NCBI RefSeq assembly: GCF_018531495.1
Contig: NZ_JAHDTI010000009.1
Coordinates: forward strand, 496,001 to 560,000
Source: Nonomuraea sediminis
Lineage (GTDB): Bacteria > Actinomycetota > Actinomycetes > Streptosporangiales > Streptosporangiaceae
Direction of reading: 5' to 3'
Length of the DNA: 64,000 bases
A program made the translations under genes and the position numbers. Shown here piece after piece: positions 34,081-42,318 of this stretch; position 1 is the first letter of the stretch, and the number at the start of each line of letters is the position of its first letter. The notes below the pieces were generated by a model. The model worked only from the letters and a program-made list of their open reading frames with translations, ran no database searches and was not told the DNA's origin.

Positions 34081-34099
34081 TATGCCGATATTCGGCAGA
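34081..34099. promoter_or_regulatory. second ROK operator TATGCCGA-N3-TCGGCAGA
   Basis: Eight-base arms (one mismatch at the outer end) with a 3-nt spacer, 9 bp upstream of the second ROK gene. Relative to the site at 25147 it keeps TATG-CGA and TCG-CA in the same places, giving a shared TATGYCGA-N3-TCGRCAKA pattern. Confidence 0.6.
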
Positions 34100-34153
34100 A
34101 CCGCGGTACGGCGGGCCATGATCACAGAGGCCGTCGCGTGCTTAGATTGGCCG

Positions 34154-34665
34154 GTGCTTCGTCGATTACGCCCACTGGCGGTGATCGTCGTCCTGCTGGC
34201 GGCCGGGTGGGGCTACACCGAGATCACCAACCAGACGGACGACGCCCTGCGCGCCCAGCACCCGACCTGGAGCCCGTGCCCGGACAAACCGGCACTCCAG
34301 TGCGCCACGGTCCGGGTCCCGCTCGACCATGACAGGCCCGAGGAACGCACGCTGGACCTGGGCGTGGCCAAGATTCCCGCCAAGGACCAGGCACACAGGA
34401 TCGGCTCGCTCGTCGTCAACTATGGCGGGCCGGGAATCTCCGGCATCAGCGCACTCGGCTGGGCCCCGGGAATGTTCGACGCGCTCAACACGCGCTACGA
34501 CATCGTGAGGTGACCTGGCTCGCTCGTTGGCTCAAGGGCACGAAGCTCGTCACGGTGGACGCGACCCAGCACACCGCCTACGGGCGCGGGAACGGGTGCG
34601 TGGATCGGGCCGTCGGGGACTACCTCCTCAAGGGGGTAGTCCCCAGCGGCGACGTCACCTGCTAG
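34154..34665 (+). pseudogene. decayed alpha/beta hydrolase with TAP-like C-terminus
   Basis: The 5' part (GTG 34154; an upstream ATG 34082 is also in frame) encodes a membrane anchor LRPLAVIVVLLAAGWGYTEI and the start of a TAP-type hydrolase (VRVPLDHDRPEE, LVVNYGGPGISG), then stops at TGA 34511-34513 after RYDIVR. Directly after, in another frame, comes the normal C-terminus (LVTVDATQHTAYGRGNGCVD, DYLLKGVVPSGDVTC). The catalytic serine region and most of the middle, several hundred codons in the family, are missing, so this is a large internal deletion plus frameshift. Such proteins are exported tripeptidyl aminopeptidase-like enzymes. Confidence 0.78.
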
Positions 34666-35534
34666 AGCATGGCCTTCATCGAGTCGGCGGCCGTCAGGAC
34701 GTAAGGCTGCTCGGCCATGACCGCCTCCCAGTTGTCGGCGATCGCCTCAGGCGTGAGGTCGTCCGTCTTCCACCCCGGCCCCTCGGCGACGAAGACGCGG
34801 GCCACGCGGCCGCCGCCGACAGAGAAGACCTCGCTGGTCGACGCGCACGACTCGTGTGCCAGGTAGGCCACCAGCGCGCTGACCCGCTCAGGTGTGAACT
34901 TGGCCTCGAACTCCGCCGGCAGCAGCGACTCCGTCATCCGGGTCCAGGCGATGGGCGCGATGGCGTTGGCCTTGATGCCGTTGCGCGCCCCCTCGATGCC
35001 GAGCGTCTTGGTGAGCCCGACCAGCCCCATCTTGGCGGTGGAGTAGTTGGCCTGCCCGAAGTTGCCGAACAGCCCGGCGGGCGAGGAGGTGTTGACGATG
35101 CGGCCGTAGCCGGCCTCCTTCATGTGCGGGTACGCCGCCTGGCTCACCAGGTAGGACCCCCTGACGTGGACGGCCAGCACGCCGTCGAAGTCCTCCACGG
35201 ACATCTTCCCGAACGACCTGTCGCGCAGGATCCCGGCGTTGTTCACCACGATGTCGATCTTGCCGAACGCGTCGACGGCCGCCTGGACGATCGCCCGGGC
35301 GCCCTCGGGGGTGGCCACGTTGTCGGCGTTGGCGATGGCCTGCCCGCCGTTCTTGGTGATGAGCTCGACGACCTCGGCCGCCGGGCTCGCGGAGGCGCCG
35401 GTGCCGTCGAGCGCGCCGCCCAGGTCGTTGACCACGACCTTGGCGCCCCGCTCCGCCAGCAGCAGCGCGTGCGACCGGCCGAGGCCGTGCCCGGCCCCCG
35501 TGATGATCGCGACCCTGTCATCGAACCGAAGCAT
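34662..35534 (-). CDS. short-chain dehydrogenase/reductase (acyl-CoA/HSD17B4-like)
   Basis: A 290-residue SDR. AIITGAGHGLGRSHALLLAERG is the TGXXXGXG site; NNAG at about 95; the catalytic Ser (VNTSSPAGLFG), Tyr and Lys (ANYSTAKMG). The longer C-terminus with FSVGGGRVARVFVAEGPGW resembles the dehydrogenase module of multifunctional enzyme type 2 and steroid/acyl-CoA SDRs. GGGAGG is five bases before the ATG at 35534. Divergent from the DapB-like gene with an AGAAC-type motif in between; its stop overlaps that of the pseudogene. Confidence 0.85.
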   Translation of the reverse strand: MLRFDDRVAIITGAGHGLGRSHALLLAERGAKVVVNDLGGALDGTGASASPAAEVVELITKNGGQAIANADNVATPEGARAIVQAAVDAFGKIDIVVNNAGILRDRSFGKMSVEDFDGVLAVHVRGSYLVSQAAYPHMKEAGYGRIVNTSSPAGLFGNFGQANYSTAKMGLVGLTKTLGIEGARNGIKANAIAPIAWTRMTESLLPAEFEAKFTPERVSALVAYLAHESCASTSEVFSVGGGRVARVFVAEGPGWKTDDLTPEAIADNWEAVMAEQPYVLTAADSMKAML

Positions 35535-35552
35535 CGAACCTCCCACTGAAAG

Positions 35553-35567
35553 AGAACAACATTCTAG
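35553..35567. promoter_or_regulatory. AGAAC-type motif upstream of the SDR gene
   Basis: AGAACAACATTCTAG, an imperfect dyad, 20 bp upstream of the SDR start. The core GAACAACATTC recurs exactly at 7195-7205. On the minus strand TAGAAT inside it could also be the -10 of the SDR promoter, so operator and promoter would overlap. Confidence 0.4.
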
Positions 35568-35691
35568 AGTTTGCACAATATCCGGGGCGGAAGCCAGCGT
35601 TACTGATCGTCGCGGATAGTGATCAGGCGCTTCTTTTTCTGCTAGAGTTCTGGGCTCCGCGAGGCCGTCCACCCCGGATGGAGGCCCACAT

Positions 35692-36741
35692 ATGCCCGAT
35701 CTGCGCGTGGTCCAATGGGCCACCGGCGCCGTCGGCCGCCATGCCCTGCGCGGCGTGCTCTCCAGGCCAGGACTCGAGCTCGCGGGAGTCCTCGTCTACG
35801 ACCCCGACAAGGTGGGCCGTGACGCGGGCGAGCTCGTCGGTCTGCCGCCCGCCGGCGTGCCGTGCACCGACGACGTGGAGCGCATCCTGGCGCTGGAAGC
35901 CGACTGCGTGCTGCACACGCCGCTGCCGGCCGCCTACTTCGGCAACGACCACGCCGCCGACCTCGAGACGATCTGCGCGCTGCTTGCCTCAGGCAAGAAC
36001 GTCATCACCACCACAGGCTTCGTCTACCCCAGGTCGTACGGCCCCGCCGTGGTCGACCGCCTGGAGGCGGCCTGCGCCCGCGGCGGCACCACGATGCACG
36101 GCACGGGCGTCAACCCCGGCTTCATGAGCGACTACCTGCCGCTCGCGCTGACCGGCCTGTCGGACCGGGTCGACCACATCTACGTGCGCGAATCCTCCGA
36201 CTTCCGCGGCCACCCGTCGCGCCAGGTGGTGGTCGACCTGGTCGGCTTCACCCGCTCGGCCAAGGACTACACCGCCGCCGTCCGGCCGTACCGGGCCTTC
36301 CAGCGGCAGCTGTTCGCCGAGAGCGTCCAGCTCGTGGCCGACGCGCTCGACGTGCGGCTGGACGAGGTGGAGGAGAGCGACGAGTTCGAGCTGGCCTCGC
36401 ACGAGTTCGAGATCGCCGCCGGGCTCGTCCGCGAAGGCACGGTGTGCGCCTCCCGCTGGGTCTTCTCCGGGCTCGTCCACGGCCGGCCGTTCATGACGGT
36501 CGAGGTCGTCTACAAGGCCGACGCCACCCAGGTCACCCGCTGGCCCGACCCCGGCTTCACCATCCACATCGAGGGCGTCCCGCAGATGACGATCGCCGTC
36601 GAGGAGGTCTCCCACGGCCTGGCCGCCGCGGCCGCCCACGCCGTCAACGCGGTCCCCGCCGTCTGCGCCTCCGCTCCCGGCATCCGCACCGTCCTCGACC
36701 TTCCCCTCCCCACCGCCCGCGGCCGTGTCCGCCTCTACTGA
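35692..36741 (+). CDS. NAD(P)H-dependent amine dehydrogenase / DapB-like oxidoreductase
   Basis: A 349-residue Rossmann protein. VVQWATGAVGRHALRGVLSRPG is the DapB-like nucleotide loop, HTPLPAAYFG and TTGFVYPRSYGP follow, and HGTGVNPGFMSDYLPLALTGL is the conserved substrate segment of the 2,4-diaminopentanoate-dehydrogenase/DapB-like group found widely in actinobacteria. GGATGGAGG precedes the ATG. Substrate unknown; not the housekeeping DapB, which is shorter. Divergent from the SDR. Confidence 0.8.
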   Translation: MPDLRVVQWATGAVGRHALRGVLSRPGLELAGVLVYDPDKVGRDAGELVGLPPAGVPCTDDVERILALEADCVLHTPLPAAYFGNDHAADLETICALLASGKNVITTTGFVYPRSYGPAVVDRLEAACARGGTTMHGTGVNPGFMSDYLPLALTGLSDRVDHIYVRESSDFRGHPSRQVVVDLVGFTRSAKDYTAAVRPYRAFQRQLFAESVQLVADALDVRLDEVEESDEFELASHEFEIAAGLVREGTVCASRWVFSGLVHGRPFMTVEVVYKADATQVTRWPDPGFTIHIEGVPQMTIAVEEVSHGLAAAAAHAVNAVPAVCASAPGIRTVLDLPLPTARGRVRLY

Positions 36742-36772
36742 TCGCCTTCTCGTGTACTGATCGGCCTTCTCC

Positions 36773-36890
36773 CGTACGGCGAGCCGCCGCCACCGGCCGC
36801 CGCCCGCACTTCGGCTGAGGACCCGCGCCCGGCGCATCCGGCGAGTCGATGCCACCTGCTCGCCGCCACGCCACTTCGTGACCCGGGCAC
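36773..36890 (+). repeat. dispersed intergenic repeat, left copy of an inverted pair
   Basis: Begins CGTACGGCGAGCCGCC and includes CACTTCGGCT, CCCGCGCCCGGCGC and TCCGGCGAGTCGA. By eye more than four-fifths of bases match the reverse complement of 41672-41789. The pair flanks the giant gene 37044-41507. The 302-bp space 36742-37043 otherwise holds only promoter-like sequence. Confidence 0.6.
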
Positions 36891-36968
36891 CACGGCCCCC
36901 TGGTCTGCGGGCCCGTCTCTTTATGTTGCTTATTAGACAGGCTTAGGTCGATTCTCGGCGAAAGAGTC

Positions 36969-36997
36969 TGTGCAGTCGTGACATAGCGCCATATATT
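36969..36997 (+). promoter_or_regulatory. possible promoter of the second giant secreted protein
   Basis: TGTGCA (36969-36974), a 17-nt spacer and TATATT (36992-36997), about 47 bp before the ATG at 37044. The -35 is weak. An AT-richer stretch with TTATTAGACAGGCTTAG lies about 40 bp further upstream and could hold an operator. Confidence 0.35.
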
Positions 36998-37043
36998 GCG
37001 TCGGAACGCCGCGTTAGTACCCCATCTGTGGAGGGAATCCGGC

Positions 37044-40000
37044 ATGTTTCGTCGTCTCTTAGCACTCCTGTGCGCGTTATCCCTGATCCCGTTATGGGTC
37101 GCACCCGCCCGCGCCCACGACGCCGTCGACCCCGCCGACTACCAGCGCATCGAGCTGGCCAGAGGCGTGCCCGACATGGGCGAGCCCATGACCATGACCG
37201 TGCTCCCCGACCTGTCGGTCCTGCACACCTCGCGGGACGGGACGCTCCGCCGTACCGACAAACTGGGCGACACCCGAGTGCTGGGCGCCCTGCCGGTCTA
37301 CAGCCACGACGAGGAGGGTCTGCAGGGCGTGGCCGCCGACCCGGGCTTCACCACCAACAGGACCGTCTACCTGTACTACGCACCCAAGCTGTCGACCCCG
37401 GCCGGGGACGCCCCGGCCACCGGATCGGACTGGAACGCCTGGCAGGGCGTGAACCGGCTGTCCAGATTCACCCTCAAGGCCGACTGGACGCTGGACCCGA
37501 CCAGCGAGAAGAAGGTCCTGGACGTGCCCGCCGACCGGGGCATCTGCTGCCACGTGGGCGGCGACCTCGACTTCGACGCCCAAGGCAACCTCTACCTGTC
37601 GACCGGCGACGACTCCAACCCCTTCGACTCGGCCGGCTACGCACCGATCGACGAGCGGGCCGACCGCAACCCGGCATACGACGCCCAGCGCAGCGCCGCC
37701 AACACCAACGACCTGCGCGGCAAGATCCTGCGCATCAAGGTGAACCCGGCCGACGGCACCTACACGATCCCGCAGGGCAACCTCTTCCCGCTCGGCACCG
37801 CCAGGACCCGGCCCGAGATCTACGCGATGGGCTTCCGCAACCCCTTCCGCATGAGCGTGGACAGGCTCACGGGCATCGTGTACGTCGGTGACTACGGGCC
37901 GGACGCGGGCAGCAGCGACCCCAGCCGCGGCCCCTCGGGGCAGGTGGAGTTCGACAAGGTGGACAGGCCGGGCAACTACGGCTGGCCGTACTGCACGGGG
38001 ACCAACACCCCGGCCGAGACCTACAACGAGTACACCTTCCCCTCAGGCCCGTCGGGCGCGAAGTACGACTGCGCGGGCGGACCGGTGAACAACTCCTTCC
38101 GCAACACCGGGCTGGGCACGCTGCCACCCGCACTGCCGGCCTGGATCAGATACGGCGGCGACGCCGGCAGCCCGCCCGAGTTCGGCACCGGATCCGAGTC
38201 GCCGATGGGCGGCCCGGTCTACCACTACGACCCGGACCTCGACTCGCAGGTCAAGTTCCCGCAGGAGATGGACAAGACGGCCTTCCTCGGCGAGTTCGGA
38301 CGCCGCTGGATCAAAGCCGTCACCCTCGCCGACAACCACATCCAAGACTTCCCGTGGACCGGCAGCCAGGTGATGGACCTGGCGTTCGGTCCCGACGGCG
38401 CGCTCTACGTCCTCGACTACGGCACCGGTTACTTCGGCGGCGACGAGAACTCCGCGCTCTACCGCATCGAGTACATCAAAGGCCGCGACCGCAGCCCGAC
38501 CGCTCGCGTCTCGGCGGACAGAACCTCCGGCCAGCCCCCGCTGGCCGTCACGTTCTCCTCCGCCGGCTCGGCCGACCCCGAGGGCCGGCCCATCACCTAC
38601 GCCTGGGACTTCGGAGACGGCGCCAAGTCCACCGAGGCCAACCCCAAGCACACCTACACCGCCAGGGGCGACTTCACCGCCACGCTGACCGTCCGCGATC
38701 CCGTGGGCAACACCGGTACGGCGAGCGTCCCGATCACCGTGGGCAACACCGCCCCGACCATCGCCTTCCAGGCGCCGCGCGCGGGGCAGCTGTTCGAGTG
38801 GGGCGACACGGTGCCCTTCAAGGTCACCGTCGCCGACCCGGAGGACGGCACCGTCGACTGTGCCACGGTCAAGGTCACCTACGTCCTCGGGCACGACAGC
38901 CACGGCCATCCGATCACCTCGAAGAACGGTTGCGAAGGTGAGATCACCATCCCCCGTGACGGCGAGCACGACAGCGCGGCCAACATCTTCGCCGTGTTCA
39001 ACGCCTCCTACACCGACAAGGGCGGGCTGAGCGGCAGCACGGAGATCGTCTTGCAGCCCCGGCATCGGCAGGCCGAGCACTACGCCGCCGCCTCCGGTGT
39101 CCAGCGGGTGGACAAGGCGGCGGCCGAGGGCGGCAGGACAGTCGGCTACATCGACAACGGGGACTGGATCTCCTTCACCCCCTACGAGCTCAGCCGGGCG
39201 AAGTCGGCCGCCTTCCGCGTCTCCTCGGGCGGCGCGGGAGGAACCATCGAGCTGCGCACGGGCTCGCAGACCGGCCCCGTCGTCGGGAAGGCGACCGTAC
39301 CGAAGACCGGTGGCTGGGAGAACTTCGTGGACGTCCAGGCGCCACTGACCGGCGTGACGACCACGTCCACCAGCCTGTTCCTGGTCTTCACCGGCGGCGC
39401 GGGCGCCCTGTTCGACGTGGACTCCTTCACGCTCTCGGCCGACCCCGTGTCGCAGCCGGTCAGCGGGCCCATCGGCGGCCCAGGGGGCGGCTGTGTCGAC
39501 GTCGCGGGGGCGAACTCGGCCGACGGCACCAGGGTGCAGATGTACGAATGCAACGGCACCAACGCCCAGGCCTGGACCGTCGACGCCGCCTCCGGCACCG
39601 TCAAGGCGCTCGGCAAGTGCCTGGACGTGGCGGGTGGCAACAGCGCCGACGGCACCAAGGTGCAGATCTGGACCTGCAACGGCACCGCCGCGCAGAAGTG
39701 GGCCGCGGGCGGCGGCACGGTCAAGGCGCTGGGCAAGTGCCTCGACGCGACCGACCGGTCCCAGCTGGTCATCAAGACCTGCGACGGCGGCGCCAACCAG
39801 CGCTTCACCCCGCCCGGCGGCGGCGGTGACGTGCTGGTCTTCAGCCGTACGGCCGGATATCGCCACGACTCCATCGCCGCGGGCATCCAGGCGATCAAGA
39901 ACATGGGCTTCAAGGTGACCGCGACCGAGGACCCGGCCGCCTTCACCGCCGGCAACCTGGCCGGGTACAAGGCCGTGGTCTTCCTCAGCACCACCGGCGA

Positions 40001-41507
40001 CGTGCTCGATGCCGCGCAGCAGGCGGCCTTCGAGTCCTACATCAAGGCGGGTGGCGGCTACGCCGGCGTGCATGCGGCGGCCGACACCGAGTACGACTGG
40101 CCGTTCTACGGCGAGCTGGTCGGCGCCTGGTTCTCCTCGCACCCCGCGATCCAGCAGGCGAAGGTGAAAGTCGAGGACCGGGCCCACCCCGCGACCGCCC
40201 ACCTGCCCGCCACCTGGACCAGGACCGATGAGTGGTACAACTACCGCACCAACCCCCGCGCGACGGCACACGTGCTGGCCACGCTGGACGAGTCGTCCTA
40301 CTCCGGCGGCGCGATGGGCGCCGACCACCCGATCTCCTGGTGCAAGACCTACCAGGGCGGCCGCTCGTTCTACACCGGTCTCGGCCACACCGCGGAGAGC
40401 TTCTCGGACCCGGCCTTCCTCCAGCACCTCAAGGGCGGCATCGCGTACGCCATGGGCGCGGCGCAGGCAGACTGCCGCCCCGAGACCGGCTACACCGCCC
40501 TGTACAACGGCTCCACCACCGGCTGGGAGCAGGCAGGACCCGGCGCCTTCACCAACGCCGACGCCACCCTGACCTCGACCGGCGGTATGGGCCTCTACTG
40601 GTACAAGGCCAAGCAGTTCACCCAGGGCTACTCGCTCAAGCTCGACTGGAAGATGGCCGGTGACGACAACTCCGGCGTCTTCATCGGCTTCCCACCCTCC
40701 ACGGATCCGTGGTCGGCGGTGAACAACGGCTACGAGATCCAGATCGATGCCACCGACGCGCCCGAGAAGACCACCGGCTCCGTCTACGGGTTCAAATCAC
40801 CCGACATCGCCGCCCGCGACAGGGCGCTCAACCCGCCGGGACAGTGGAACACCTTCGAGGTCCGCGTCGAGGGCGAGCGCGTCCAGGTCTACCTCAACGG
40901 CGTCAAGGTCAACGACTACACCAACACCGATCCCGCGCGCTCGCTGAAGGACGGGCACATCGGCATCCAGAACCACGGCGACGGCGACACCGTCTCCTTC
41001 CGCAACATCCGGATCAAGGAGCTCGGCCCGCCCACCGGCGACACCGTCATCCAGGCCGAGTCCTGGTCGCAGGCCGGGGGCGTGCAGACCTACCCGCACG
41101 CCCCCGCGCACGGCGGCACCGTGCTCGGCTACGTCAACCCCGGCGACTGGGCGGCCTACGACGACGTGGACCTGACCGGCGTCACCTCCTTCGCCGCCCG
41201 CGTGGCCGCGCCCACACCGACGGGCGGCTTCGAGATCCGCACCGGCTCTGCCACCGGCCCGGTGCTCGGGCGGGTCACCGTACCCGCGACCGGCGGCTGG
41301 GAGTCCTACCAGGACGTCTCCACACCGCTGACCGGCGTGCCGAACGGCCCGCAGCGGCTCTACCTCACCTTCACCGGCGCCGACTTCGACGTCGACGACT
41401 TCACCCTGGTACGGCAGGCGCCCGCCACCAGGACGCCCGCCACCAGGGCGAAGCTCCAGGCCGCCGACCACGCGGCGGAACCCGGCAGGGTCAGGGTGCT
41501 CCGGTAG
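37044..41507 (+). CDS. secreted multidomain protein: sugar dehydrogenase (GSDH), PKD, CBM6, ricin, ThuA, DUF1080, CBM6
   Basis: A 1487-residue exported protein, paralogous in modules to the one at 15249-19796. Signal peptide residues 1-24 (ends APARA, much like the first). Approximate order: GSDH propeller (28-480; EEGLQGVAADPGF, FRNPFRMSV), PKD (483-570; YAWDFGDGAKSTEA), CBM6 (665-795; NGDWISFTP), ricin trefoil (800-920; three GKCLD/GCVD repeats), ThuA fold (925-1140; DVLVFSRTAGYRHDSIAAG, GADHPISWC), DUF1080/3-keto-disaccharide hydrolase fold (1145-1325; NGSTTGWEQAG, NGYEIQIDAT) and CBM6 (1330-1455; NPGDWAAYDDVDL). GGAGGGA precedes the ATG. It probably oxidises and cleaves extracellular glycosides; alone in its operon. 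Confidence 0.85.
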   Translation: MFRRLLALLCALSLIPLWVAPARAHDAVDPADYQRIELARGVPDMGEPMTMTVLPDLSVLHTSRDGTLRRTDKLGDTRVLGALPVYSHDEEGLQGVAADPGFTTNRTVYLYYAPKLSTPAGDAPATGSDWNAWQGVNRLSRFTLKADWTLDPTSEKKVLDVPADRGICCHVGGDLDFDAQGNLYLSTGDDSNPFDSAGYAPIDERADRNPAYDAQRSAANTNDLRGKILRIKVNPADGTYTIPQGNLFPLGTARTRPEIYAMGFRNPFRMSVDRLTGIVYVGDYGPDAGSSDPSRGPSGQVEFDKVDRPGNYGWPYCTGTNTPAETYNEYTFPSGPSGAKYDCAGGPVNNSFRNTGLGTLPPALPAWIRYGGDAGSPPEFGTGSESPMGGPVYHYDPDLDSQVKFPQEMDKTAFLGEFGRRWIKAVTLADNHIQDFPWTGSQVMDLAFGPDGALYVLDYGTGYFGGDENSALYRIEYIKGRDRSPTARVSADRTSGQPPLAVTFSSAGSADPEGRPITYAWDFGDGAKSTEANPKHTYTARGDFTATLTVRDPVGNTGTASVPITVGNTAPTIAFQAPRAGQLFEWGDTVPFKVTVADPEDGTVDCATVKVTYVLGHDSHGHPITSKNGCEGEITIPRDGEHDSAANIFAVFNASYTDKGGLSGSTEIVLQPRHRQAEHYAAASGVQRVDKAAAEGGRTVGYIDNGDWISFTPYELSRAKSAAFRVSSGGAGGTIELRTGSQTGPVVGKATVPKTGGWENFVDVQAPLTGVTTTSTSLFLVFTGGAGALFDVDSFTLSADPVSQPVSGPIGGPGGGCVDVAGANSADGTRVQMYECNGTNAQAWTVDAASGTVKALGKCLDVAGGNSADGTKVQIWTCNGTAAQKWAAGGGTVKALGKCLDATDRSQLVIKTCDGGANQRFTPPGGGGDVLVFSRTAGYRHDSIAAGIQAIKNMGFKVTATEDPAAFTAGNLAGYKAVVFLSTTGDVLDAAQQAAFESYIKAGGGYAGVHAAADTEYDWPFYGELVGAWFSSHPAIQQAKVKVEDRAHPATAHLPATWTRTDEWYNYRTNPRATAHVLATLDESSYSGGAMGADHPISWCKTYQGGRSFYTGLGHTAESFSDPAFLQHLKGGIAYAMGAAQADCRPETGYTALYNGSTTGWEQAGPGAFTNADATLTSTGGMGLYWYKAKQFTQGYSLKLDWKMAGDDNSGVFIGFPPSTDPWSAVNNGYEIQIDATDAPEKTTGSVYGFKSPDIAARDRALNPPGQWNTFEVRVEGERVQVYLNGVKVNDYTNTDPARSLKDGHIGIQNHGDGDTVSFRNIRIKELGPPTGDTVIQAESWSQAGGVQTYPHAPAHGGTVLGYVNPGDWAAYDDVDLTGVTSFAARVAAPTPTGGFEIRTGSATGPVLGRVTVPATGGWESYQDVSTPLTGVPNGPQRLYLTFTGADFDVDDFTLVRQAPATRTPATRAKLQAADHAAEPGRVRVLR

Positions 41508-41627
41508 TTCAGGTCCAAGGCCGAGGGCATCGAGGATCCGGCGGCGAGGGAGGTGATCGGCGCGATCTCTGACGAAGACGACATGCACAAGCTGTGCGGC
41601 AAGGCGGTCAGAATCGTCGCCGTCTAA
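41508..41627 (+). other. in-frame 39-codon extension after the giant gene's TAG
   Basis: The frame of the 1487-residue protein continues for 39 codons (FRSKAEGIEDPAAREVIGAI to the TAA at 41627) right after the TAG at 41505. It could be the lost end of a longer ancestor, a readthrough extension, or chance. No start codon with a ribosome site supports a separate gene. Confidence 0.25.
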
Positions 41628-41671
41628 TTCTGCCGGGGCGGCGGGGTGTGGGTCGGCGGGACGCGGGCCGG

Positions 41672-41789
41672 GGGACGTGGGTCTCGGGCGGCGTGGCGGT
41701 GGGCGAGTGGCGTCGACTCGCCGGAAGCGCCGGGCGCGGGCCCTGAGCCGAAGTGTGGTGGGCGGTCGGTGGCGGTGGCCTGCCGTACG
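41672..41789 (-). repeat. dispersed intergenic repeat, right copy of an inverted pair
   Basis: Reverse-complement partner of 36773-36890; on the minus strand it begins CGTACGGCAGGCCACC. It lies between the giant gene and the flavin reductase and shows no coding signal of its own. A second CGTACGGCA follows at about 41811 (TCGTACGGCAGG on the plus strand). Confidence 0.6.
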
Positions 41790-41823
41790 ACAGGAGGGTG
41801 TCGTACGGCAGGAGCCGGCGATA

Positions 41824-42318
41824 TCAGTGCGGCAGGAAGCGGCCGTAGCGGCCGCGGTGGTAGAGGAGGGGGCGGGCGGGGCCGGTGGCGGCGGCGGTGA
41901 CGAGGCCGACGACCAGGACGTGGTCGCCGATGTCGATCGTCGTGTGAGGGACGCAGATGAGGTGGGCCGAGACGTCGTCGAGCAGGGGCGTCTCGTGCGG
42001 GCCCGGGCGCCAGCGCGTCGGCGGCCCGAAGCGGTCGATGCCGCGGCGGGCGAAGCGGGTGGCCAGGTCGTGCTGGTCGCCCGCCAGGACGTTGACGGCG
42101 AAGTGGTCGGCCAGGCGGAGCCACGGCCAGGTGGTGGAGGAGCGGTCGACGTAGAAGGAAACGAGCGGCGGGTCGAGGCTGACCGAGGAGAACGAGGTGG
42201 CCGTGAGGCCGACCGGCACGCCTTCGGGCCTGGCCGTGACCACGACGACCCCGGCGGCGTGCTGGGCGAGGGCGGTGCGGAAGTGGTCGGCGCCCACGCC
42301 GGTCTCGGTGATCGTCAT
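41824..42318 (-). CDS. flavin reductase (split-barrel, HpaC/NtaB-like)
   Basis: A 164-residue flavin reductase domain protein. FRTALAQHAAGVVVVTARPEGVPVGLTATSFSSVSLDPPLVSFYVD is the typical N-terminal block, with FAVNVLAGDQHDLATRFA and GDHVLVVGLV further on. It reduces FMN with NAD(P)H to supply the LLM monooxygenase in the same operon. ATG overlaps the stop of the FMN reductase gene (ATGA). Last gene of the sulfur operon. Confidence 0.87.
   Translation of the reverse strand: MTITETGVGADHFRTALAQHAAGVVVVTARPEGVPVGLTATSFSSVSLDPPLVSFYVDRSSTTWPWLRLADHFAVNVLAGDQHDLATRFARRGIDRFGPPTRWRPGPHETPLLDDVSAHLICVPHTTIDIGDHVLVVGLVTAAATGPARPLLYHRGRYGRFLPH

Noticed and set aside
36900..37043. Searched for tRNA, riboswitch or small-RNA structure in the 302-bp space before the second giant gene
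   Set aside because: No cloverleaf, no known riboswitch core and no strong terminator seen; only a promoter-like pair and the repeat are supported.
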